This document shows, piece by piece, positions 1 through 8,763 of a DNA stretch of 64,000 nucleotides. Below the pieces are notes generated by a model. That model was not told the origin of the DNA. It saw only the letters and a list, made by a program, of their open reading frames with translations, and ran no database searches. The DNA lies in assembly GCF_036053395.1 (NCBI RefSeq), contig NZ_CP107942.1, positions 10,716,001 to 10,780,000 on the forward strand. The letters run 5' to 3'. Made by a program: the position numbers and the translations under genes. Numbering within the stretch: the stretch's first letter is position 1; every line of letters begins with the position of its first letter. The stretch is from Actinoplanes sp. NBC_00393. Its GTDB lineage: Bacteria > Actinomycetota > Actinomycetes > Mycobacteriales > Micromonosporaceae.

Positions 1-574
1 GTTCCTCAGCCCGTACGGCATCCGGTCGGTGTCGAAGTTCCACGGCGAACACCCGTTCGAGTTCCGGGTGGGCGACCAGACGTACTCGGTGAAGTACCAG
101 CCGGCCGAGTCGGACACCGGGATGTTCGGCGGCAACTCCAACTGGCGCGGCCCGATCTGGTTCCCGATGAACGTGCTGCTGATCCGCGCGCTGCTCAACC
201 TGTACGTCGCCCACGGCGACGACTTCACCGTCGAGTGCCCGACCGGCTCCGGCGTGAAAATGACGCTTTTCGAGGTGGCCAAGGACCTCTCCGAGCGCCT
301 GACCAGCATCTTCCTGCCCGACGAGGAGGGCCGCCGTCCGTGCTTCGGTGGCCAGCACATCTTCGCGAGCGAGCACTGGCGTGATCTGATTACCTTCTCC
401 GAGTACTTCCACGGCGACAACGGGGCAGGCCTCGGCGCGGCGCACCAGACCGGGTGGACCGGGCTCGTCGCGGTCTTCCCGAACATCTTCGCCGGGCTGA
501 CCGGACCCGATCTGCTGGACCATGGCATGACCGGAGTGCTGCGCACAGCGCCCGGGCTGGAGGAGGAGCAATGA
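1..574 (+). CDS. GH63/MGH1-like glycoside hydrolase, C-terminal part
   Basis: Only the last 190 or so codons are present; the reading frame is already open at base 2, so the start lies upstream of the window. The fragment carries the end of an (alpha/alpha)6-barrel glucosidase: the stretches GNSNWRGPIWFPMN and GAAHQTGWTGLV are hallmarks of the MGH1-like/GH63 fold, the latter close to its C-terminus. Members hydrolyse alpha-glucosides such as glucosylglycerate or oligosaccharide glucose caps; the substrate cannot be told from this fragment. The stop codon overlaps the ATG of the next gene (ATGA), so the two are translationally coupled and probably act on the same alpha-glucan or compatible-solute pathway. 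Family call is good, substrate unknown. Confidence 0.8.
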   Translation, partial: FLSPYGIRSVSKFHGEHPFEFRVGDQTYSVKYQPAESDTGMFGGNSNWRGPIWFPMNVLLIRALLNLYVAHGDDFTVECPTGSGVKMTLFEVAKDLSERLTSIFLPDEEGRRPCFGGQHIFASEHWRDLITFSEYFHGDNGAGLGAAHQTGWTGLVAVFPNIFAGLTGPDLLDHGMTGVLRTAPGLEEEQ

Positions 575-2040
575 GTGGATGGCCGTCCGCGCCGGCGATC
601 TACGAGATCGACACCTGGCCGTGGCTGACCGGGGTGGAGCAGCGGCTGGGCCGCCCGCTGACCCTGGCCGACGTGCCCGGCGAGATCTGGGACGAGGTGG
701 CCGCGACCGGCCTGGACGCGGTCTGGCTGATGGGCGTCTGGGAGCGCAGCCCGGCCGGGCTCGAGGTGGCCCGGGCGAACGAGTCGCTGCAGCGGGCGTT
801 CCGGGCGGCTCTGCCGGATCTCACGCCCGCTGACATCGTCGGCTCCCCGTACTGCGTCCGCCGGTACCGGGTCGACGACCGGTTCGGTGGCCCGGCCGGG
901 CTGGCCGCGGCCCGCGCCGAGCTGAACCGGCGGGGCCTGCGGCTGGTCCTCGACTACGTGCCCAACCACGTGGCCCCGGACCATCCGGCGACGGTCGAGC
1001 ACCCGAACTGGTTCATCCAGGGCAGCCCGACCGACCAGCTCGACGACCCGGCCGGCTGGTTCACCGCGGCCGGGCGGGTGCTGGCGCACGGCCGGGACCC
1101 GTACTTCCCGCCGTGGCCGGACGTCGCCCAGCTCAACGCGTTCGACCCGGGCCTGCGGGAGGCGACCGTGGCCGCGCTGACCGCCATCGGTGAGCAGTGT
1201 GACGGGGTGCGCTGCGACATGGCGATGCTGGTCACCAACGACATCTTCGCCCGGACCTGGGGCCGGTGGGCCGGCGCGGCGCCGGCCGCCGAGTTCTGGC
1301 CGTACGTCGTCGAGCGGGTCCGGGCCACCCACCCCGGTCTGGTGCTGATCGCCGAGGCGTACTGGGACATGGAGTGGACGCTGCAGCAGCAGGGCTTCGA
1401 CTTCTGCTACGACAAACGGCTCTACGACCGGCTGGCCCACGAGAACGCCGACGCGGTCCGCAAGCACCTCAGCGCCGGCCGCGACTTCCAGGACCGGCTG
1501 ATCCGCTTCGTGGAGAACCACGACGAGCCGAGGGCCGCCGCGACCCTGCCCGGCGACCGGGGCCGGGCCGCGGTGACCGCGATCGCGACGCTGCCCGGCG
1601 CCGCGCTCTGGCACGACGGTCAGTTCGAGGGGCGGCGTACGCACCTCCCGGTCTTCCTGGCCCGCTATCCGGAGGAACAGCTCGACCTGAATCTGCGCGA
1701 CTTCCACCACCGGCTGCTCGAGGTGACCGCACCGGTACGCCGGGGTGACTGGCGGCTGCTCGACTGCCACGGCTGGCCGGACAACCCGAGCCACCACGAC
1801 GTGCTCGCCTGGGCCTGGTCCGACGGCGGCACCCCACGGCACGTCGTGGCGATCAACTTCGGGGATCACCCGTCGCAGGGCCGGGTCGCCCTGCCCTGGC
1901 CGGTCCTGTCCGGACGGGCCTGGCGGCTCACCGATCTGCTCGACGGCCGGGTGTTCGAACGCGACGGTGACGAACTGGCCGGAGACGGTCTGTACGTGGA
2001 CCTTCCGCCCTGGGGAGCGCACGTCCTTTCCGTGGAGTAG
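571..2040 (+). CDS. Alpha-amylase family glycosidase (GH13)
   Basis: A 489-aa cytoplasmic TIM-barrel glycosidase. The four GH13 regions are visible: DYVPNH near residue 128, GVRCDMAML with the nucleophile Asp216, LIAEAYWD with the acid/base Glu262, and FVENHDEPR with the transition-state Asp318. A short C-terminal beta domain ends the protein. The ATG at 571 is chosen because it overlaps the upstream stop and follows GAGGAGGA at about 560-567; a longer in-frame opening from 454 would read through the upstream gene. There is no signal peptide. Coupling to the GH63-like enzyme suggests joint turnover of an intracellular alpha-glucoside. GH13 subfamily and substrate are not resolved. Confidence 0.9.
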   Translation: MSGWPSAPAIYEIDTWPWLTGVEQRLGRPLTLADVPGEIWDEVAATGLDAVWLMGVWERSPAGLEVARANESLQRAFRAALPDLTPADIVGSPYCVRRYRVDDRFGGPAGLAAARAELNRRGLRLVLDYVPNHVAPDHPATVEHPNWFIQGSPTDQLDDPAGWFTAAGRVLAHGRDPYFPPWPDVAQLNAFDPGLREATVAALTAIGEQCDGVRCDMAMLVTNDIFARTWGRWAGAAPAAEFWPYVVERVRATHPGLVLIAEAYWDMEWTLQQQGFDFCYDKRLYDRLAHENADAVRKHLSAGRDFQDRLIRFVENHDEPRAAATLPGDRGRAAVTAIATLPGAALWHDGQFEGRRTHLPVFLARYPEEQLDLNLRDFHHRLLEVTAPVRRGDWRLLDCHGWPDNPSHHDVLAWAWSDGGTPRHVVAINFGDHPSQGRVALPWPVLSGRAWRLTDLLDGRVFERDGDELAGDGLYVDLPPWGAHVLSVE

Positions 2041-2154
2041 TGGCCGTCACACCGAGGGTCACGATTATCCGATCCGGACGATGCGCGGGGTCAGCCGCCG
2101 AGACGAGTCTGAACGAGAGATCGAAATGGGGTCGGCTCTCGGAGGTAAGCAGAC

Positions 2155-4809
2155 GTGTCTATCGAACTGATGGCGGATCCGTCCGGCGTGATGAGCTACG
2201 GCCCGGACAACTCGTTGCTCGACTCCAAATTCGCGGTTCCGGCCGCGCCGCCGTTCATGGTGGCCCGGCCGGCGTTGATCGACCGGGTCACCGAGGGGGT
2301 TCAGGGCCCGGTCACGCTGGTCACCGGACTGGCCGGCAGCGGTAAGACGCAGCTGCTGGCCTCCTGGGTGAACAGCCGCGCGGTGAACTGGCCGGTCGCG
2401 TGGATCACGCTGGAGCAGGGTGACGAGCAGACGTCCACCTTCTGGACGTACGTGATGGAGGGGCTGCGCCGGGCCGGCGTCGAAGTGCCCCCGATGCCCG
2501 GCGGCGCGGTGAGCCGCGCCGTCCTCGGCCGCCTCGCGACGGCTGTCGACGAACAACCCACGCCGGTCGTGCTGGTGCTGGACGGGGCCTCCCAGCTGCC
2601 CGGCCGGGACTGGGCGATCGGGCTGGAGTTCCTGCTCAGCCACGTCCGCGGCCTGCGGGTCGTGCTCACCGGCCGGTGGGACCCGCCGCTACCGCTGTAC
2701 CGGTACCGCCTCTCCGGCCAGCTCCGCGAGCTGCGCACCGCGGATCTGGCGTTCACCGCGGCGGAGGCGGCCCGGCTGATGGAGCTGCACGGGGTCGAGC
2801 TCGGCGAGCCGGAACTGGCCACCCTGCTCGAGCACACCGAGGGCTGGGCGGCCGGGATCCGGCTCTGCGCCTGTGCCCTGCAGGGCCGGTCGGACGCGAA
2901 GCGGATGGTCGAGACGATCTCGGGGAACGAGTCGACCATCGCCGAGTACTTCGTCGGTGAGGTGCTGCGACTGCAGACGCCGGAGGTGCGCCGGTTCCTG
3001 CTGGAGACCAGCGTGCTGGACACCTTCACGCCCGAGCTGGCCGCGGTGGTCACCGCCCGGCCGGACGCGTACCGGATGTTGACCACGCTGACCAGGGAGA
3101 ACGCATTCATCCAGCCGGTCGGTGAGGGCTCCGAGGTCTACCGCTACCACCGGCTCTTCGCCGAACTCCTGCGCGCCCAGCTGGCCTGGACCGAGCCGGA
3201 GGAGGTGGCGGTGCTGCACGGGCGGGCGGCCGTCTGGCTGGCCGAGCAGGGCCGGCTGCTCGAGGCAGTGGACCACGCGGTGCAGGGCGGCGACTGGGGG
3301 ACCGCCGCAGCCATGGTGGTCGAGGACTACGCGGTCGGCCGGCTGATCGTGGAGGGCAGCTCGGGCCGGCTCGGCACGATTTTCGCCCGGCTGCCGGAGC
3401 AGCTGGAGCTGCCCGAGGCGGTCATGGTCCGGGCCGCGATGGCCTACGGCGACGGTCGCCGGGAAGAGGCGGCGGAGCGTCTGGCGTACGCCGGAAAGCT
3501 GCTCAGCGTGCGCGGCAGCGCCTGCGGTGACGGGCTCACCCTGACCGGCTTCCTGGTGCAGATCCTGCTGCTGGCCGACGGTCCGGAACCGGAGCGGGTC
3601 AGCGAGCTGGTGGCGGTCGCCGAGGCGTTCCTGGCCGTCGCGCCGACCGACCGGCTGGCCCGGCATCCCGAGTTGCGCCTGCTCCTGCGTGCCGCGGAGG
3701 GGGTCGCGTTGTGCAACGCCGGCGCCGTGGACGCGGCTGTCGACGTGCTCGGCGACACGGCCGCCGGGGTGCTGCCGGGCTGCGAGTCGCTGCGGATCGA
3801 CTGCCTGAGCCGGCTGGCCCTGCTGGAGGCCTACCGCGGGCGGCTGGGCCGGGCCGAGACGGTGGCGCGGCAGGCGCTCGAGCTCGCCGGCGAGTACGGC
3901 TTCGACCGGCGCCATCGACCGGGTGTGGCCGAGGTGACGCTGGCCTGGGTGGCGCTGGAACGCTACGACATCGAGGCCGCCGACCGGCACATCCGGGCCG
4001 CACAGCCGCTCTGCGGGGCGGGGGCGGACGGGCTGGCCGTGCTGTCGTACGCGATCGTCCGTGCCCGCCGCCTGCAGACCCGCGGTGAGCTGCGCGGAGC
4101 GACCAACGCCCTGCGGGCCGCGGACGAGTCCGACACGGCGGGGACGGCGCCGAAGTGGCTGGCCCGGGAGGTGGTTCTCGGCCGGGCCCGGATGCTGATC
4201 TCGGGCGGGCACCTGGACGAGGCGGCCGGGTTGCTGGACCGTTACCCGGACCCCTGCACGCCGGACGTCGCGGTGGTGCGGGCCGCGCTGGCGATGGCCC
4301 GGGGCGAGGCCAAGCTGGCGCACGACGTGGCCCGGACCGTGGCGGACGCCGCCGGGGCGCCGGTGCCGGTCGCGCTGGACGCCTGGCTGCTGCTGGCCAT
4401 GCTGGCGGCCAACCAGGAGGACACCGCGGGAGCGCGCGAGGCGCTGCGCCGGGCGTTGCGGGTGGCGGCCGGGGAGTCGTACCGGCGGCCGGTGCACCAG
4501 GTGTGGAGCCAGTTGCGGCGGCTGCTGCGCGACGACGACCGGCTGGCGGTGCAGTACGGCGCGCTCGGGGCGGGTCCCGGTGCCGGGGCGGCGCCGGTGA
4601 CCGAACCGGTCGTGGTGGAGGCGTTGAGCAAGAGGGAGCTCGACGTGCTCAAGGGAATGGCGGCGATGCTGCCGACCGAGGAGATCGCGGCGTCACTGTA
4701 CGTCTCGGTCAACACCGTGAAGACGCATGTGCGGAGCATCCTGCGCAAGCTGTCGGCGGCACGGCGGAATGAGGCGGTCCGCCGGGCGCGGGCACTCAAC
4801 CTCATCTGA
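2155..4809 (+). CDS. LAL-type (MalT-like) LuxR family ATP-binding regulator
   Basis: An 884-aa large ATP-binding regulator of the LuxR family. It begins at GTG, preceded by GGAGGTAAG at 2141-2149. The N-terminal STAND/AAA module has a Walker A motif, GLAGSGKT, at residues 58-65 and a Walker B-like VLVLDGAS near 139. The middle 450 residues are Ala/Leu-rich helical repeats resembling the TPR-like sensor of MalT. The last 60 residues form a LuxR HTH (LSKRELDVLKGM to VSVNTVKTHVRSILRKL). Such proteins are ATP-dependent, ligand-gated activators that oligomerise on DNA. Two more paralogues lie at 5170 and 27135. This copy is the most divergent in its HTH: KTHVRSILRKL instead of KAHMR(S/A)IYRKL. Confidence 0.9.
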   Translation: MSIELMADPSGVMSYGPDNSLLDSKFAVPAAPPFMVARPALIDRVTEGVQGPVTLVTGLAGSGKTQLLASWVNSRAVNWPVAWITLEQGDEQTSTFWTYVMEGLRRAGVEVPPMPGGAVSRAVLGRLATAVDEQPTPVVLVLDGASQLPGRDWAIGLEFLLSHVRGLRVVLTGRWDPPLPLYRYRLSGQLRELRTADLAFTAAEAARLMELHGVELGEPELATLLEHTEGWAAGIRLCACALQGRSDAKRMVETISGNESTIAEYFVGEVLRLQTPEVRRFLLETSVLDTFTPELAAVVTARPDAYRMLTTLTRENAFIQPVGEGSEVYRYHRLFAELLRAQLAWTEPEEVAVLHGRAAVWLAEQGRLLEAVDHAVQGGDWGTAAAMVVEDYAVGRLIVEGSSGRLGTIFARLPEQLELPEAVMVRAAMAYGDGRREEAAERLAYAGKLLSVRGSACGDGLTLTGFLVQILLLADGPEPERVSELVAVAEAFLAVAPTDRLARHPELRLLLRAAEGVALCNAGAVDAAVDVLGDTAAGVLPGCESLRIDCLSRLALLEAYRGRLGRAETVARQALELAGEYGFDRRHRPGVAEVTLAWVALERYDIEAADRHIRAAQPLCGAGADGLAVLSYAIVRARRLQTRGELRGATNALRAADESDTAGTAPKWLAREVVLGRARMLISGGHLDEAAGLLDRYPDPCTPDVAVVRAALAMARGEAKLAHDVARTVADAAGAPVPVALDAWLLLAMLAANQEDTAGAREALRRALRVAAGESYRRPVHQVWSQLRRLLRDDDRLAVQYGALGAGPGAGAAPVTEPVVVEALSKRELDVLKGMAAMLPTEEIAASLYVSVNTVKTHVRSILRKLSAARRNEAVRRARALNLI

Positions 4810-4851
4810 CCCGTGTTGCACCTTTTTTGAGATAAGACCTCCGGCCCGATT

Positions 4852-4864
4852 GTGCAAGTTGCAC
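4852..4864. promoter_or_regulatory. Palindrome GTGCAA-G-TTGCAC in the leader of the second LAL gene
   Basis: The 360-bp gap between two LAL genes (4810-5169) has no supported gene and is relatively A+T-rich at its start. It holds a perfect 13-bp palindrome, GTGCAAGTTGCAC, at 4852-4864. A separate half-site GTTGCAC lies at 4815-4821, and a third copy at 5193-5199 falls just inside the next coding region. Perfect symmetry and repetition fit a dimeric repressor or activator site. The cognate protein is unknown, and chance recurrence of a 7-mer is not excluded. Confidence 0.4.
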
Positions 4865-5169
4865 GTTGACCACGGCATCTGCAAATCCCATCAATACGAG
4901 GGGTTGCTGTTCGCCTACGGGGTGTGCTTCGGTGACGGTGAAGGCCAGCCGATGATTCACCCTCCGAAATCACATAGTTCTGCAGCGACGGGCTCGCCGG
5001 CGACGACGCCCCGTTGGTGGTGACGCTTCGTGTCTGTTGCGCGTCCTGGCCGGTGAGCACCGGGCAGTGCTCGCCCGACGGGCCAGGACGGCTTCGGACA
5101 AAGGCATCGCGGGTGTTCGCCCGTTCCGCGACCGGGCGACCCGCGGTGCCGTATTTGGGGGAATGCGGT

Positions 5170-7803
5170 ATGCGGGAGATCGGGCCGAGCGGGTTGCACA
5201 TATCGACGGCGGTCGGGCGGGTGGTTCGCCCGCGCGTGCCCGAAGGCGTGCTGTGGCGCCCGCGCCTGGCCGAGGCGATGGACGCCGGCGTCCGCCGCCC
5301 GGTCACCGTGCTCTGCGCGGGACCGGGCTGGGGCAAGACCGCCCTGGTCTCCTCGTGGGCCGGCACCCGGTCGCTGTCCGGCCCGATCGCCTGGCTCTCC
5401 CTCGACACCCAGCACGACGACCCGCTGGCCTTCTGGTCCGACCTGATCCTCGCGCTGCGGACAGCCGGCGCCATCCCGCCGACCAACTCGGTTCCCGAGC
5501 CGGGGCCGCGGACCGCTGAGGACGACTCGGCGTTCCGGCGCGCGTTCACCGCCGCGCTGGCCGGGTTGCCCGCGGTCACCGTGGTCGTCCTCGACGACCT
5601 GCACCGGGTGACCGATCCGCGGGTGGTGGGCGGGCTCGGCGGGCTGCTGGCGGATCTGCCGGAGCGGCTGCGGTTCGTGCTGATCTCGCGTACCGAGCCG
5701 GCGGTGCCTCTGCACCGGCTCCGGGCGGCCGGCCACCTGACCGAGTTGCGTGCTGCCGACCTGGCGTTCCGGGTCGAGGAGGCGGGTGAACTCCTCGCGC
5801 TGCAGGGCCGCCGGCCGCCTGCTCCGGATCTCGCCGCCCTGGTCCGGCGTGCCGAGGGCTGGGGCGCGGGCCTGCGCCTGACGCTGGAGCCCGCGTCCGC
5901 GTCCGGCGCCGTCGAGGACTTCCTGGCTCAGGAGGTGCTCGCCGAGCAGCCCACGCAGATCCGGGACTTCCTGCTGCGGACCAGCGTGCCGGACCGGATC
6001 TGCGGTGAGCTGGCCGACGCGCTCACCGGCCAGCGCTACGGCCACCGCACCCTCGAACGGCTCGAACGGGCCAACGTCTTCGTGGAGCGGATCGGCCCCG
6101 GGCGGTGGTTCCGCTACCACCAGATGTTCCGCGCCGCGCTGCGCCACCAGCTCGCCCTCACCCAGCCGGACGTGGTGCCGCGGCTGCACCTGCTCGCCGC
6201 CCAGTGGTACGCCGGAAAGGGCAACGGCCTGACCGCTCTGAACCACGCCGCGGCGGCCCAGGACTGGGACTTCGTCGCCCGGCTGGTGGTGGACCGCGGG
6301 TTGCAGCTGTTCGCCTCGGTGGACCGTGCCGAGGTGATCGAGGTGCTGCGGCGGATCCCGGCCGAGCGGCTCACCGACAGCCCCGAGCTCATCGTCAGCA
6401 GCGCCCTGCTCGCCTTCGCCCAGGGCGATCTGGACGTGATCCCGCAACGGCTGGCCCGCGCCCGGTCACTGCTGGCCGGCCGGGGCCCGGCGTACCGGGC
6501 CGGCATCGACCTGGCCCTCACCGTGCTGGAGTCCGGCGCCGTCCTGCGCCGGCACGGCGACATGGCCCGGCTCACCACGGCCAGCTCGGAGATGCTCGAC
6601 GATCTGGCCGCGCTGCGCTGGGACCAGGTGCCGGCCCGGCTGCAGTACCGGGCGATGGCGCTCAGCAACAAGGGCACCGGCCTGCTCTGGACCGGCCGTC
6701 TGGACCACGCGGAACGCTATCTGTGGGCGGCCGCCTCCGGGGCCCGGGCCGCCGGGGTGCCGCTCGTCGAGATCAGCGCCTTCGCTCACCTGGCCCTGCT
6801 CGCCTTCGTGCAGGGCTCGCTGAACGGCGCCCGCGAGCACGTCATCGCGGCCACCGACGTGGCCCGCCGGATTGACGCCCGGGTCCGGCCCGCGGTCGCG
6901 CTCGCGTACCTGACCGACGCCCTGATCGAGTCCGAACGCGGCCGGGAAGCCGAGGCGGAGGGCGCGCTGCGCCGGGGCCTGCACGCGCTCGGCGACAACC
7001 CGGAGGCCACGCTGGCGATCGTGGCCGTGCTGGTCCGCGCCCGGTTGCTGCTGGACCGCGGTGAGCCGCTCGCCGCCCGGTCGGTCCTGCGGCGGGCCCG
7101 TGAGGAGGCCGGGCCACTGTTGTCCGCTCCGCTGCTGGACCGGCTGGTCGGGCTCGGGGTCGCGGAGGCGGACCTGGCGCTCGGCGAGCCGGGCGCCGTC
7201 CTGGCCCGGTACGCGCACCGCCCGGCCGTGCCCGCGCTGCTCCCCGCCGAGCAGGTGTGCCTGGCCCGGGCCTACCTCGCCGCCGGACGGGAGCCGGCCG
7301 CCGAGAGCCTGCTGTCGCGCGTACGGGAGAGCCCGGACCGGGTCTCCGGCGTCTCGGCCTGGCTCCTCACCGCGCTCGCCGCGGACGCGCACGGCCGGGG
7401 CGCCCGGGCCGGCGAGGCGCTCACCCGGGCGCTCGCCGACGCCGAGCCGGAGCTGATCCGCCGCCCGTTCCGCAACTTCGACGCGCCCCGGGTGACCGTG
7501 CTGGCCGAACGGCAGCAGTGGCTCACCGAGCTGCGCGGGCCGGTCAGCGACGGGGTGCTCGCCGAGATCACCGGGGAACTGCCGGTGCTCGGCGCTGCGG
7601 CGCACACCGCCGGGCCGCTCAGCGAGCGGGAACTGGAGGTGCTGCAGTACCTTCCGACCGTCCTGACCGCCGGGGAGATCGCGGAGAACCTCGGCATCTC
7701 GGTGAACACGGTCAAGGCGCACATGCGGTCGATCTACCGCAAGCTCGGCGCCGGGCGGCGGCGCGAGGCGGTCGTGCAGTCCCGTCAGCTCGGTTTGCTC
7801 TGA
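5170..7803 (+). CDS. LAL-type LuxR family ATP-binding regulator (second copy)
   Basis: An 877-aa paralogue of the regulators at 2155 and 27135. ATG 5170 is preferred: it follows GGGGGA at 5157-5162 and puts the Walker A AGPGWGKT at residues 50-57, as in the third copy. An in-frame opening back to 5014 is low in coding character. Walker B-like VVVLDDLH is near residue 139. The C-terminal HTH runs from LSERELEVLQYL to KAHMRSIYRKLGAGRRREAV. The helical-repeat region shares patterns such as HLALLAF and SNKG/ANKG with the copy at 27135, so these two are the closer pair. It is likely an ATP-binding transcription activator in the cytoplasm; inducer unknown. Confidence 0.9.
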   Translation: MREIGPSGLHISTAVGRVVRPRVPEGVLWRPRLAEAMDAGVRRPVTVLCAGPGWGKTALVSSWAGTRSLSGPIAWLSLDTQHDDPLAFWSDLILALRTAGAIPPTNSVPEPGPRTAEDDSAFRRAFTAALAGLPAVTVVVLDDLHRVTDPRVVGGLGGLLADLPERLRFVLISRTEPAVPLHRLRAAGHLTELRAADLAFRVEEAGELLALQGRRPPAPDLAALVRRAEGWGAGLRLTLEPASASGAVEDFLAQEVLAEQPTQIRDFLLRTSVPDRICGELADALTGQRYGHRTLERLERANVFVERIGPGRWFRYHQMFRAALRHQLALTQPDVVPRLHLLAAQWYAGKGNGLTALNHAAAAQDWDFVARLVVDRGLQLFASVDRAEVIEVLRRIPAERLTDSPELIVSSALLAFAQGDLDVIPQRLARARSLLAGRGPAYRAGIDLALTVLESGAVLRRHGDMARLTTASSEMLDDLAALRWDQVPARLQYRAMALSNKGTGLLWTGRLDHAERYLWAAASGARAAGVPLVEISAFAHLALLAFVQGSLNGAREHVIAATDVARRIDARVRPAVALAYLTDALIESERGREAEAEGALRRGLHALGDNPEATLAIVAVLVRARLLLDRGEPLAARSVLRRAREEAGPLLSAPLLDRLVGLGVAEADLALGEPGAVLARYAHRPAVPALLPAEQVCLARAYLAAGREPAAESLLSRVRESPDRVSGVSAWLLTALAADAHGRGARAGEALTRALADAEPELIRRPFRNFDAPRVTVLAERQQWLTELRGPVSDGVLAEITGELPVLGAAAHTAGPLSERELEVLQYLPTVLTAGEIAENLGISVNTVKAHMRSIYRKLGAGRRREAVVQSRQLGLL

Positions 7804-8678
7804 GCCGGCTGCTCACCCATCCGGGATGAGGAACGCAGGTCGGCGAGCAGCCCGCCCACCACAGCGGTGAGCAGCAGCACGAACGAGATGACGTACAGCC
7901 AGCCGATGAAGGTGAAGGCCAGCCCGATCGTCCCGTACCGTTCCGCGCTGACCTGCATCGCCCGCGGGAGGTAGACGCTGCCCGCGGCGCGGACGCCGAC
8001 CATCACCGCGCCGAAGAGCAGCGCGCTGGACACGAGACGCCGCCGGGACAGGCACGGCCCGAGCAGGATCCGGGGCAGCAGGAAGGCCAGCGCGAAGTCG
8101 GCGCTGAAGGTCAGGATCGCGCCGGCGAGGTGCGGCGCCGGGAGCAGACCGCTGAGCCAGCCCAGCAGCCGCGCGGTGACCAGGAACAGCACGAGCAGCA
8201 GCACGGTGCCGATCTGCCAGGCGGTCGCGGCGGGGCCGGCCTTGCGGCCGGGTGCCGTCCAGATGGCCCGGTACGCCCGGTTCAGCGCCCGCGCCAGCCC
8301 GGTCGCGGAGATGATCACGATGAGGCCGCCGGCCACCCCGAATGCTCCGCTGCGGCTGCCGCTCAGCGCTTCGTCGACCAGCCGGACGCTGCTCTCCGGC
8401 AGGTTCAGCAGGTCGTCGAGGCGTTCCCGGGCGCGATGGCCGAGAAGCGCACCCAACATGATCAGGATCGGGAAGATCGAGGTGAACGCCTGGGCGGCGA
8501 GGGTCATCGACCGGTCGAAGATCTGCACCCGGATCAGCTCGCTGGCCGTGTCGAGCAGCAGGTTCCCGACCCGGTTCCGCAGGATCGGCGCGGCGCGCGG
8601 GCGCAGCCACGCGGGCATCGCGGCGAGCACGCTGCCCGCCGTGAAGGGCCGGTCGGGACCCGGCGTCGGCTCGGTCAC
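7785..8678 (-). CDS. YihY/BrkB family membrane protein (first copy)
   Basis: A 297-aa integral membrane protein of the YihY/BrkB (formerly 'ribonuclease BN') family. A soluble N-terminus is followed by about six hydrophobic segments; the family-typical FDRSMTLAAQAFTSIFPIL leads into the first, and GTIGLAFTFIGWLYVISF lies near the end. The function of the family is unsettled; a transporter or exporter role is inferred. GTG 8678 is proposed as start; a longer opening to 8882 would run through the divergent gene. Its 3' end overlaps the LAL gene tail to tail by 19 bp. A 17-bp palindrome sits 35 bp upstream (8713-8729), shared with the divergent gene. A second YihY protein is at 16187. Confidence 0.85.
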   Translation of the reverse strand: MTEPTPGPDRPFTAGSVLAAMPAWLRPRAAPILRNRVGNLLLDTASELIRVQIFDRSMTLAAQAFTSIFPILIMLGALLGHRARERLDDLLNLPESSVRLVDEALSGSRSGAFGVAGGLIVIISATGLARALNRAYRAIWTAPGRKAGPAATAWQIGTVLLLVLFLVTARLLGWLSGLLPAPHLAGAILTFSADFALAFLLPRILLGPCLSRRRLVSSALLFGAVMVGVRAAGSVYLPRAMQVSAERYGTIGLAFTFIGWLYVISFVLLLTAVVGGLLADLRSSSRMGEQPAQSKPS

Positions 8679-8712
8679 TCCGTCATGGTCGGTGGCCCGG
8701 GCGCAGCGAGCA

Positions 8713-8729
8713 TCATCCGGCACGGATGG
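8713..8729. promoter_or_regulatory. Stress-block operator TCATCC-N5-GGATGG
   Basis: TCATCC GGCAC GGATGG, almost a perfect inverted repeat, lies midway between the divergent starts at 8678 and 8764 (about 35 bp from each). It is one of eleven sites of the form TCATCC-N5-GG(A/G)TGA found between 7.8 and 46.8 kb. Position in a divergent promoter fits a shared activator or repressor site. Confidence 0.6.
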
Positions 8730-8763
8730 CGTCGGCGGCGCCGGCCGCGCCGACACTGACGGC

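Noticed and set aside
7813..7829. TCACCC-N5-GGATGA at the end of the first YihY gene as a promoter site
   Set aside because: It fits the motif but lies inside coding sequence near a stop with no gene starting downstream on either strand, so it may be chance; it was not listed as a feature.
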